Positions 1 to 7,086 of a stretch of 15,321 nt of DNA are shown piece after piece. The translations under genes and the position numbers were made by a program. Within the stretch, counting starts at the first letter, position 1, and the number at the start of each line of letters is the position of its first letter. The stretch comes from Flavisolibacter sp. (lineage in GTDB: Bacteria > Bacteroidota > Bacteroidia > Chitinophagales > Chitinophagaceae), in NCBI GenBank assembly GCA_025936195.1, contig JAICTW010000004.1, positions 1 to 15,321 on the forward strand. Direction: 5' to 3'. The notes beneath the pieces are model-generated. The model had not been told where the DNA came from, made no database searches, and saw only the letters and a program-made list of their open reading frames with translations.

Positions 1-603
1 ATCGGATTGGTTGAGATAGCCAATACCTCCGGCATCAACCACCACTCCGTCAACAACCCACAGTGGATTATTATTATTAAATGTGGTAATACCTCGTACA
101 CGAATGGTAGAACTAGACCCTGGCTGACCTGAGTTTTGCATGATGGTAACGCCTGAAACGCGGCCCTGTAAGGCCTGTTCAATGCGGCCGTTAGGAACGT
201 TTTCAAGGTCTTTTGCCTTAACGCTGGCAATAGAACCCGTAACATTCGCTTTTCGCTGCGTGCCATAACCCACAACCACCACTTCATTTAATGAATTGGC
301 ACTGGCACTCAATTGTACATTATAAACGGAAGTTCCAGGAGTTACGGGAATTTCCTGATCAAGCATTCCGATATAAGACACTATTAAAACGGAGCCTGAC
401 GATGGAACGGCGAGTGTAAAATTTCCGTTCGCATCTGTTTGTGTTGCCGTTGGGCTACCTTTTAAACTTACAGTAGCACCCGGGAGTACTTCACCATTGG
501 CTCTATTAGTTACTTTTCCGGTTACCGTGGCCGTCTGGGCATGTAACTGAAAAGAAAATAGAATGGCGATAAAGCTTAGCAGCAAAGCAGTCTTACATTT
601 CAT
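1..603 (-). CDS. SusC/RagA-type TonB-dependent outer-membrane receptor, N-terminal part (cut by window edge)
   Basis: Reverse-strand reading from an ATG at 603-601 is open for 201 codons to the window edge. Residues 1-23 form a signal peptide ending ..FQLHAQ. A carboxypeptidase-regulatory-like beta-sandwich follows (about 25-105: TVTGKVTNRANGEVLPGATV). Next comes the SusC signature NEVVVVGYGTQRKANVTGSI, then the start of the TonB plug (LQGRVSGV, IRVRGI, PLWVVDGVVVDAGGIGYLNQSD). No STN domain precedes the plug. SusC proteins import glycans or other large nutrients across the outer membrane with a SusD lipoprotein, which would lie to the left of this window. An AAAGG lies 7 nt before the ATG. 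The gene is divergent from the propeller/LuxR regulator at 803, the likely controller. Substrate cannot be told from this fragment. Confidence 0.95.
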   Translation of the reverse strand, partial: MKCKTALLLSFIAILFSFQLHAQTATVTGKVTNRANGEVLPGATVSLKGSPTATQTDANGNFTLAVPSSGSVLIVSYIGMLDQEIPVTPGTSVYNVQLSASANSLNEVVVVGYGTQRKANVTGSIASVKAKDLENVPNGRIEQALQGRVSGVTIMQNSGQPGSSSTIRVRGITTFNNNNPLWVVDGVVVDAGGIGYLNQSD

Positions 604-693
604 ACGCAAGCCTTTAGTTTTTGATTAATTAAAATTTTCTCTAAGACAGCATAAAACTATTTAATTATGCTATCAACAGAGATTTGATTACTG

Positions 694-760
694 CAACACT
701 ACTACAACAACCAGACAAAAAAGCTGATTTATAGCAGGTTTCAACTACAACAATACTACA
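694..760. promoter_or_regulatory. Divergent SusC/regulator control region with a repeated ACTACAACAA motif
   Basis: The 199-bp gap between the SusC start (603, minus) and the regulator start (803, plus) contains an exact 10-bp direct repeat, ACTACAACAA, at 701-710 and 744-753. The copies are 43 bp apart, close to four helical turns. Each lies beside a degenerate relative (CAACACTACT before the first, AATACTACAT after the second), so the element extends to roughly 20 bp per copy. I infer a binding site for a dimeric helix-turn-helix protein, most simply the LuxR-type product of 803-3700. No exact TAnnTTTG -7 element was seen for either gene here. Confidence 0.4.
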
Positions 761-802
761 TCAATAAAAAATATTTACTTTCACAACTGCCAAACCGGGA
801 AA

Positions 803-3700
803 ATGAGAACGATTGCCACCCTTCTTCTTGTGACACTGTCACTACATAGCTTTTGCCAGAATACGATCGGCTTGCCGGAGATCAGTAATTACTCCAAACA
901 AACTTATAATGCGGGCACCCAGAACTGGGATATTAAGCAAGGCCGGAATAACCTTTTGTATTTCGGAAATAACGAAGGTCTTTTAAGTTTTGATGGAACC
1001 TTCTGGAAGTTATACCCGCTTCCCAACCATACCATTGTTAGAGCAATTGAGATCAGCGAGGACCAGAAAATCTATACCGGCGGACAAAACGAGCTGGGCT
1101 ATTTTACGCCGGATGAAAAAGGTTTTCTGATTTATCATTCGCTGGTTAATTTAATTCCCCAGCCGGAACGTTCCTTTGATGATGTTTGGAATATTTGTGC
1201 CTACGGCAACGATATTTTCTTCAGAACCAACAGAAGGATCTTTCAGTTAAGCAATAATAAAATAACGGTTTACCCCACCCACTCCGAATGGAGATTTCTG
1301 GCAAGCTCCAATGGTCAGCTCATTGCTGAAGATCTTGAAAATGGCGCTCTTTTGTTTCAAAACGGAAGCTGGGTGCCGTTTTTAAAAAACACTCCGCTGT
1401 CACATACTTCCCTCATTACTTCTTTTGTTCCATTAGACCATAAGCGTTCATTATTGGCTACCCTTAAAGATGGACTTTTCATTTACGATCAGGAAAAGCT
1501 TTCCCGCATTGAATCGGCAGATGTAGAACAACTTTCAAAAAAAATAATTTACAAAGCCATTTCCGTTGGGGAGAACCGCATTGCATTAGCCACCACCTTT
1601 GATGGCTGCCACATTATTGATGAAAAAGGAAATCTTATTCAAAGCCTTACTCATCAGGAAGGATTGCAGGACAACAGTATCAGAAGTATTTTTCCCGATA
1701 AGGATAACAATCTTTGGCTGGGCCTTGATAACGGTATTGACTTCATTGCCTACAATAATTCTATAAAACATATTTATCCAGAAACTCAAAACATTGGTTC
1801 AGGCTATTCAACCGTTTTGTTTAAAAACCAGTTGTACCTCGGCACGTCTAATGGTCTTTACAGAGTATCGCTGGGCAATGCTCAAAATTTAAGTTACATC
1901 AAAAGCAAACTGGAACCTGTTAGGAACACCGAAGGTGAGGTTTGGAATCTTTCAACTGTGAACGACCAGCTTTTGGTGGGTCACCACAGCGGCGCTTTTA
2001 CCATTCAGACCAATGCAGCCGTGCCTTTGGATAACTCCAGCGGATTTTGGACTTTTCTTCCCATGTCCAATGTGTTTCCCTCCTCTTTAATGGTGGCGGG
2101 CAATTATCTTGGGCTGAACTTTTATAATTACAAAAATGGAAAGTTCTTCAAAACGAAAATCAATGCGCAGTTTGAATCGGCACGTTTTGTTGTGGTGGAA
2201 AACGAGCATACCATTTGGGTGGCGCATCCTTACAAAGGCATTTATCGCATCACCTTAAAATCCGACAGCACTGCTGAAATAAAATTGTACAATCAAAACA
2301 AAGGACTTTTTTCAGCCAATAACAATTACATTTTTAAAGTAAAGAACCGCATTGTTGCCGCTACAGAAAAAGGCTTGTATGAGTACAACGAACAGAAAGA
2401 TGTTTTTGAAGTGTCTTCTTTTTTTAAAAGCTTTTTAAACGAAAGTAATATCCGCTATCTCAAAGAAGATCCTTCCGGTAACATCTGGTTTGTGCATCAA
2501 AAAGAATTAGGCGTTGTTGATCTTTCCGGTGCAAAATCCAAGATCATTTATTTTCCTGAATTGAATAATAAGCTCGTTAGCGGTTTTGAAAACATTTATC
2601 CTTTTGATGAGCACAATATTATTATAGGCGGAGAGAAAGGCTTTTACCATGTTGATTTTGAAAACTACAAGCAAAACAGGCATGTGTTGGAAACACAGGT
2701 AAGAGTGATCCGATCTATTGGAAAGATAGACAGTGTTTTGTATGGAGGTTATTCACCTCAACTGAAGATGTCCATGCCCTATAGCATGAACTCCCTGCAT
2801 TTTGAATATTCCGCCATCCTTTACGCACAGCAGTCCAATATTGAATACAGCTATTTTTTAAAAGGCTTTGATAAGGACTGGTCCAAATGGTCGGGCAAGC
2901 CGGAAAAAGATTATACCAACTTACCTGCAGGTGATTATATTTTTCAGATAAAAGCGAGGAACAATCTTGGTAACGAATCCACAGTGACCAGTTATTCGTT
3001 TACAATTCTTCCACCCTGGTATCAAACTACGTTGGCTTATTTCATTTATGTTCTTTTGTTTCTTGCTTTGATCTATTACATGCACCTGAAGCAACAAAAA
3101 AAATTTTCGCGTCAGAAAGAACAGTACGAAGAGCAACAAAAGCAATTACGCTACCTGCACCAGCTGGAACTGGAGAAAAATGAAAAAGAGATTGTCAATC
3201 TCAAAAACGAAAAGCTGGAAGCGGAAATAGAACATAAGAATTCTGAGCTTGCCAATTCGGCCATGCACTTAGTTCAAAAAAGAGAGATGCTGGGAAAGAT
3301 CCGTGATGATCTGAATGGCTTATTGAAAAAGATTGACAACGAGCAAATATCAAATGAGTTCAAAAAACTTTTGAAGATACTGACGGAGGATAACAAGACC
3401 GATGATAACTGGGAACAATTTGCCCATCACTTTGATAAGGTACACAGTGATTTTCTGGTAGTGCTTAAAAATCGTCACCCAAATTTAACGCCCAGCGAAT
3501 TGAAGCTTTGCGCTTATTTGCGAATGAATCTTTCCAGTAAAGAAATTGCGCAGCTTATGAATATTTCTTTACGTGGTGTGGAAATTGGCCGATACCGGTT
3601 AAGAAAGAAACTTGGCCTGGTGAAGGATACCAGCCTTTTTGATTTTTTATTGAACATACAAGTGGCAGGGATTTCAGATGCTGTAACTGAATCAGTGTAA
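803..3700 (+). CDS. Membrane-tethered one-component regulator: periplasmic propeller, Y_Y_Y domain, TM, coiled coil, LuxR-type HTH
   Basis: 965 residues. A signal peptide (about 1-19, ..LHSFCQ) leads into a long periplasmic part of two-component-regulator propeller blades; the clearest is at 285-310 (QEGLQDNSIRSIFPDKDNNLWLG). A Y_Y_Y (triple-Tyr) domain follows at about 657-735 (FEYSAILYA, IEYSYFLKGFDKDWSKW, LPAGDYIFQIKARN). One membrane helix lies at about 743-763, then a charged coiled coil, and a LuxR/GerE-like HTH at about 894-940 (LTPSELKLCAYL, SSKEIAQLMNIS, RYRLRKKLGL). No histidine kinase, receiver or phosphorelay domain is present, so signal transfer would be direct through the membrane. 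Such propeller sensors in Bacteroidota usually recognise glycan fragments. The start is the first ATG and gives a good signal peptide. Divergent placement beside SusC suggests it controls that locus; the ligand is unknown. Confidence 0.93.
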   Translation: MRTIATLLLVTLSLHSFCQNTIGLPEISNYSKQTYNAGTQNWDIKQGRNNLLYFGNNEGLLSFDGTFWKLYPLPNHTIVRAIEISEDQKIYTGGQNELGYFTPDEKGFLIYHSLVNLIPQPERSFDDVWNICAYGNDIFFRTNRRIFQLSNNKITVYPTHSEWRFLASSNGQLIAEDLENGALLFQNGSWVPFLKNTPLSHTSLITSFVPLDHKRSLLATLKDGLFIYDQEKLSRIESADVEQLSKKIIYKAISVGENRIALATTFDGCHIIDEKGNLIQSLTHQEGLQDNSIRSIFPDKDNNLWLGLDNGIDFIAYNNSIKHIYPETQNIGSGYSTVLFKNQLYLGTSNGLYRVSLGNAQNLSYIKSKLEPVRNTEGEVWNLSTVNDQLLVGHHSGAFTIQTNAAVPLDNSSGFWTFLPMSNVFPSSLMVAGNYLGLNFYNYKNGKFFKTKINAQFESARFVVVENEHTIWVAHPYKGIYRITLKSDSTAEIKLYNQNKGLFSANNNYIFKVKNRIVAATEKGLYEYNEQKDVFEVSSFFKSFLNESNIRYLKEDPSGNIWFVHQKELGVVDLSGAKSKIIYFPELNNKLVSGFENIYPFDEHNIIIGGEKGFYHVDFENYKQNRHVLETQVRVIRSIGKIDSVLYGGYSPQLKMSMPYSMNSLHFEYSAILYAQQSNIEYSYFLKGFDKDWSKWSGKPEKDYTNLPAGDYIFQIKARNNLGNESTVTSYSFTILPPWYQTTLAYFIYVLLFLALIYYMHLKQQKKFSRQKEQYEEQQKQLRYLHQLELEKNEKEIVNLKNEKLEAEIEHKNSELANSAMHLVQKREMLGKIRDDLNGLLKKIDNEQISNEFKKLLKILTEDNKTDDNWEQFAHHFDKVHSDFLVVLKNRHPNLTPSELKLCAYLRMNLSSKEIAQLMNISLRGVEIGRYRLRKKLGLVKDTSLFDFLLNIQVAGISDAVTESV

Positions 3701-3948
3701 TAAAACCAGTTCGGCCCAAGCTTTCATTTTTAAAAAGGGTTTCATTGTATTCAAACAGATCAGTTGCTTGTTTGGAGCAGTTCTTCAAACTAGTTGAACG
3801 ATGATGTACTGGCTGTCCCGTCTGGCAGGATTATTTTGAACTTCTGTTTTGTCATTCAAAAAACTTCTGATTCAGAAAACTTGTAGAAATTTGTATGCGC
3901 AAACAGCCTTCCCACATACGTGAACGTTTAAACCTTTAAACCACAATT

Positions 3949-4941
3949 ATGAAAAAGCGATTTTCCGCTCTTGCTTTGCTTATTTTGCTCGTCTTCACTT
4001 ATCATCAATCTTCTGCCCAGCAAAAAACGAAAGATGATAAAATGAAAATGAGCACCAAAGAATCGCAAGTAAGGCTCAGTTCTATCACACCTTTGGACAC
4101 TCTGCTTATTGAGAAAACAATGGGAATGAAAGGGAAGTCAAACAATGGCGAATACAAGATCACCGTTCCTCAAAACGATTTGAATGTTGAAGTGGATGGA
4201 TTTAAAATTATACCAGCAATGGGCCTGGGAACATGGATTGATTTTGCACCTTCACCTGATGGAGCAATGATCATGGGTGATCTTGTTCTTACGGAAGCAG
4301 ATTTAAAACCTGTTCAGCAGGAAGTAATAAGGCAGGGCTTAACCATAACAGCAATCCACAACCACTTTTTAAGAAATCATCCGAATATAATTTACATGCA
4401 CATTGGTGGTTCTGGTAATTTGGCGCAAACGGCACAAAAAGCAAAAGCAGTTTTGAATAAAGTAAATGAGGTAAGGGGCGGAGATCCCTCAAAAGGAACT
4501 GCATCTACTGAAACGGTTCAAAATACGTTAGACACAAAAAGGCTTGACGAAATCATCGGTCATAAGGCCGACATGAGCAAAGGTGTTTACAAGTACACAA
4601 TTGGCAGACCAGATGTGCAACTTAAAGAACACGGTATTCCCGTCACCACGTTCATGGGATTCAATACATGGGCAGCGTTCCAGGGCACTCCTGATCATGC
4701 AGCAGTTGCAGGAGATTTTACTATGTTGGAAAATGAAGTGGCTTCCGTGATAAAAACATTGATCGAAAATGGAATTGAAGTGGTGGCCGTCCACAATCAT
4801 ATGGTGCACGAACAACCGAGAATATTTTTTCTTCACTATTGGGGAGTAGGCAATGCAGAACAGCTGGCAAAAGGTTTAAAAGCAGCGCTGGATCAAACAG
4901 GAAAAAACAATAACATGCAAAACATGAACAGGGATCATTAG
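3949..4941 (+). CDS. Secreted protein with two DUF1259 (LppY/LpqO family) domains
   Basis: 330 residues with a signal peptide (about 1-24, ..YHQSSAQ). It contains two copies of the same domain. Copy 1 (about 55-172) has GLGTWIDFAPSPDGAMIMGD, AIHNHF (H137, H139) and MHIGGSGN. Copy 2 (about 203-317) has GFNTWAAFQGTPDHAAVAGD, AVHNHM (H282, H284) and LHYWGVGN. The paired HNH and the later single His (H151, H296) are conserved between copies and could bind metal, but that is inference. The family is named after mycobacterial lipoproteins LppY/LpqO and has no established biochemical role. There is no lipobox Cys here, so the protein is probably soluble in the periplasm. It converges on the cytochrome c gene with only 21 bp between the stop codons. 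The 248-bp gap upstream (3701-3948) shows no gene and no clear promoter. Confidence 0.9.
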   Translation: MKKRFSALALLILLVFTYHQSSAQQKTKDDKMKMSTKESQVRLSSITPLDTLLIEKTMGMKGKSNNGEYKITVPQNDLNVEVDGFKIIPAMGLGTWIDFAPSPDGAMIMGDLVLTEADLKPVQQEVIRQGLTITAIHNHFLRNHPNIIYMHIGGSGNLAQTAQKAKAVLNKVNEVRGGDPSKGTASTETVQNTLDTKRLDEIIGHKADMSKGVYKYTIGRPDVQLKEHGIPVTTFMGFNTWAAFQGTPDHAAVAGDFTMLENEVASVIKTLIENGIEVVAVHNHMVHEQPRIFFLHYWGVGNAEQLAKGLKAALDQTGKNNNMQNMNRDH

Positions 4942-4962
4942 CAAAAACCAACCGAGCTGGAA

Positions 4963-5901
4963 TTAAGATATTCTTCGTTTCACTTCATGATGCACCGGGT
5001 GCAAATTTTTCAGATAAGTGTATAACGCATGTACTTGTTTATCCGATAGACTTTTAAATTTGTCCATAGGCGGAGATAACTTTCTTCCTGAAGGAGTAAT
5101 GCCTTCACGAACTGCTTTCGCAAAATCTTCTTCTGTAAAATTTCCAATGCCTGTTTCCTTATCCGGTGTGAGATTGGGGCCGTACAATCTTTTCGCTTGG
5201 GGATCTTTCAGCTTTATTCCGCCTTGCAAATAACCTTTTGATTTTTCGGGATCGAGATAATTTAGGCCCAAAACTTTTTTGGAGTGACAATGATAACAAC
5301 CAATTACAGCAACCAGATATCTCCCGTATTCAACAGGATTGTTTTCGTCAGGCCTTGGTACACCTTTGTTGTAAGGTTGGGGTTTGGAGGCAAAACGTAT
5401 TCCTGCTTTGCCAATGAAATTGATATGTGTTTTTCCAACTGTGGTGTCAGCGGCAGCAACGGCGGGATCGTTTGATCGCAGGTAAACAATAATATCATTG
5501 ACATCTTCATCAGCCATCATGGGACGCATCATGTAGGGCATGAACTTACCAGTTTTAGAAATCCCGGTTTTGAGCAAATAAAAAAGTTCGGCATCGGTGT
5601 AATGAGGTGGAATTCCATTGGTTTTGGATTGTGTAAGATTAGCAGAATACAAATGCCCCGCAATTTTCGGAAGATCGTTCAACGACTTCCCTATAAACTT
5701 TCCCAGCTTTTGATCGTAGTGACATCCTGCACAAATAGTAAAAGCAAGATTTTTCCCTCTTTCAAATGATTGATCACTTGCTTTTGCTGTGAATTGATCT
5801 TTTGTTGTATCAAAATAAAAGCTGCAACCCGCGACAATAAAAGAAATAATAAAAAATGCAATCTTCCTTTTATGCCTTCTTATGATGATATCAGTGATCA
5901 T
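4963..5901 (-). CDS. Di-haem cytochrome c lipoprotein
   Basis: 312 residues from the ATG at 5901-5899. This start gives a compact lipoprotein signal peptide (MITDIIIRRHKRK, a hydrophobic stretch, then VAGC with Cys26 lipidated). A GTG at 5943 would add 14 residues and I consider it less likely. Two class-I haem sites are visible: CAGCH at 57-61 and CYHCH at 202-206. Candidate Met axial ligands lie in MPYMMRPM (about 121-128) and PPM (Met279). Each half carries the usual end-of-domain helix pattern (VNDIIVYLR; QVHALYTYLKNL). The architecture resembles the haem subunits that take electrons from periplasmic dehydrogenases. The gene is last in the minus-strand cluster, 43 bp after the DoxX stop, behind a PQQ-type sugar dehydrogenase that is its most likely electron donor (inference from order). 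Confidence 0.92.
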   Translation of the reverse strand: MITDIIIRRHKRKIAFFIISFIVAGCSFYFDTTKDQFTAKASDQSFERGKNLAFTICAGCHYDQKLGKFIGKSLNDLPKIAGHLYSANLTQSKTNGIPPHYTDAELFYLLKTGISKTGKFMPYMMRPMMADEDVNDIIVYLRSNDPAVAAADTTVGKTHINFIGKAGIRFASKPQPYNKGVPRPDENNPVEYGRYLVAVIGCYHCHSKKVLGLNYLDPEKSKGYLQGGIKLKDPQAKRLYGPNLTPDKETGIGNFTEEDFAKAVREGITPSGRKLSPPMDKFKSLSDKQVHALYTYLKNLHPVHHEVKRRIS

Positions 5902-5944
5902 AAATTTTTTTATAAATAATAAAATGGCAGATTTAAGTACCACA

Positions 5945-6409
5945 TCAAACCAATCCAGCTTTTGCCTGCTGGCTTAGTCTAGCATCTACGCTTGCCCTGC
6001 CTCCTCCGGAAATAATAGTAATGATCACAAGTGCAAACAACAGAATAAAGTACTCTAATCCTTCACCTTTATTAGATTGTTTATGCCAGTTCATGAAAAA
6101 TCCATTATGAATATGTGCTTTAAGAACGATGCCTATAAATTCAACTCCTATTGCAAATGCAGCCACTCTCGTTAAAAAACCAAACAGTAAAAAAAGTGGC
6201 GCAAAAAACTCAATGATGATGACAAGCAGGGCAATGATCCAGGGCAGTCCTGAATCATGCGTTAGTGAATTTAATGATCCCTGAAATCCATATCCTCCAA
6301 ACCATCCTAAAAGCTTTTGCGCACCGTGAGGAAATACAACGACAGCTAAAAATACTCTCGCTATAAATGCTGATGTGTTTTCAGAACTTGTTACTAATAT
6401 CCGTTTCAT
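5945..6409 (-). CDS. DoxX family inner-membrane protein
   Basis: 154 residues, about four membrane helices (about 13-28, 56-76, 82-98, 118-134). The DoxX signature follows helix 1: PHGAQKLLGWFGGYG (27-41). An acidic residue sits in helix 2 (E67). The ATG at 6409-6407 is preferred because it lies 4 nt after the upstream stop codon (TGA at 6416-6414), which indicates translational coupling. A TTG at 6430 would add seven residues overlapping the previous gene and is unlikely. DoxX proteins are named after the small subunit of archaeal thiosulfate:quinone oxidoreductase, and family members are often linked to quinone or redox chemistry. In this cluster it may connect periplasmic oxidation to the membrane, but no quinone-binding residues can be shown from sequence. 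Confidence 0.92.
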   Translation of the reverse strand: MKRILVTSSENTSAFIARVFLAVVVFPHGAQKLLGWFGGYGFQGSLNSLTHDSGLPWIIALLVIIIEFFAPLFLLFGFLTRVAAFAIGVEFIGIVLKAHIHNGFFMNWHKQSNKGEGLEYFILLFALVIITIISGGGRASVDARLSQQAKAGLV

Positions 6410-6413
6410 GGTT

Positions 6414-6983
6414 TCAGAAATTGTAAGCAATCCTTATTCCAATGGTTGGATAATGCCCACCATATCCACCACCTCCATTTCCCCCACCGCCACCGTAACC
6501 ACTACTTCCTGTACTATCATAAACCAAATGTTGTTTCCAACCCATGTATTGCAATTCCGCATCAATGGCTTTACTCAAATTGAAACCATATCCTGCACCA
6601 TACCAGAAGCTTGTTCCGAGTCCGTTACTTCCAAAGCCTGCACCCAGTTGCCCGTGTAAATAGGATTTACCCAAATAATATTTTATTCCGCCCATCAAAG
6701 GCCAGTATTTAAAATCGGAATAGGAAATTCCATTGTTTGTTTTTCCAAAATAATCAATGTATCCAAAGTTGAGCGTTATGCCTGCTTTGCCTGGTTTATA
6801 CTCGCCTTGAAAGTTCCCACCAAATCCGAAACTTGAAAGATCACTGAAATGGCCAATCGGTATTGATGGATTGACGCCAATGCTCCAGATAAATTGCTTT
6901 GTTGATGAGGAACTGTAAGTACCCTGACTATTTACTATTAAAGCAAAGCAGATGCTGATTAATAAGAAAGCAAACTTTTTCAT
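6414..6983 (-). CDS. Small outer-membrane beta-barrel protein with Gly-rich loop
   Basis: 189 residues with a signal peptide (about 1-20, ..FALIVNSQ). The rest shows alternating aromatic/glycine beta-strand patterns (FIWSIGVNPSIPIG, ITLNFGYIDYFG, MGGIKYYLG, YLHGQLGAGFG, TSFWYGAGYGFNL). It ends in an amphipathic strand with a terminal Phe (IGIRIAYNF), as expected for an outer-membrane barrel inserted by BAM. Length suggests an 8-strand barrel. A Gly-rich stretch at about 159-177 interrupts the last two strands and would form a flexible loop. It sits 103 bp after the sugar dehydrogenase and is translationally coupled to doxX. The precise family is not recognised; it belongs to the general outer-membrane beta-barrel group. 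Its role in the cluster is unknown. Confidence 0.85.
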   Translation of the reverse strand: MKKFAFLLISICFALIVNSQGTYSSSSTKQFIWSIGVNPSIPIGHFSDLSSFGFGGNFQGEYKPGKAGITLNFGYIDYFGKTNNGISYSDFKYWPLMGGIKYYLGKSYLHGQLGAGFGSNGLGTSFWYGAGYGFNLSKAIDAELQYMGWKQHLVYDSTGSSGYGGGGGNGGGGYGGHYPTIGIRIAYNF

Positions 6984-7004
6984 AACGATAATTTAATTGG
7001 AAGT

Positions 7005-7050
7005 CTGTTGTTTCTCTTAGGGTGAAAGAATTTGTTACAACAAACAACAG
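7005..7050. repeat. 9-bp perfect inverted repeat between dehydrogenase and barrel genes
   Basis: CTGTTGTTT at 7005-7013 is the exact reverse complement of AAACAACAG at 7042-7050, with 28 nt between them. A second short symmetric element, TTGTT-AC-AACAA, occupies 7032-7043. It lies in the 103-bp spacer of the minus-strand cluster. On the minus strand it could be an intercistronic RNA hairpin that separates or protects the two messages, or an operator. No T-tract follows the stem in either direction, so it is not a simple terminator. A short tandem repeat (GAATAAAT twice) lies next to it near 7060. Confidence 0.4.
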
Positions 7051-7086
7051 CTTAGCTGAATAAATGAATAAATGAGCCTGGAATAT

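Noticed and set aside
3701..3948. Possible terminator or promoter between the regulator and the DUF1259 gene
   Set aside because: TTTTTAAAAA near 3730 and GAAATTTG at 3886-3893 were considered; neither has a GC stem with T-tract or a properly spaced -33 partner.
4528..4836. 102-codon minus-strand frame inside the DUF1259 gene
   Set aside because: Lies wholly antisense to a clear coding region and shows no domain-like features.
5902..5943. Upstream GTG start for cytochrome c
   Set aside because: It would put a second hydrophobic segment before the lipoprotein signal; the ATG at 5901 gives a standard signal peptide.
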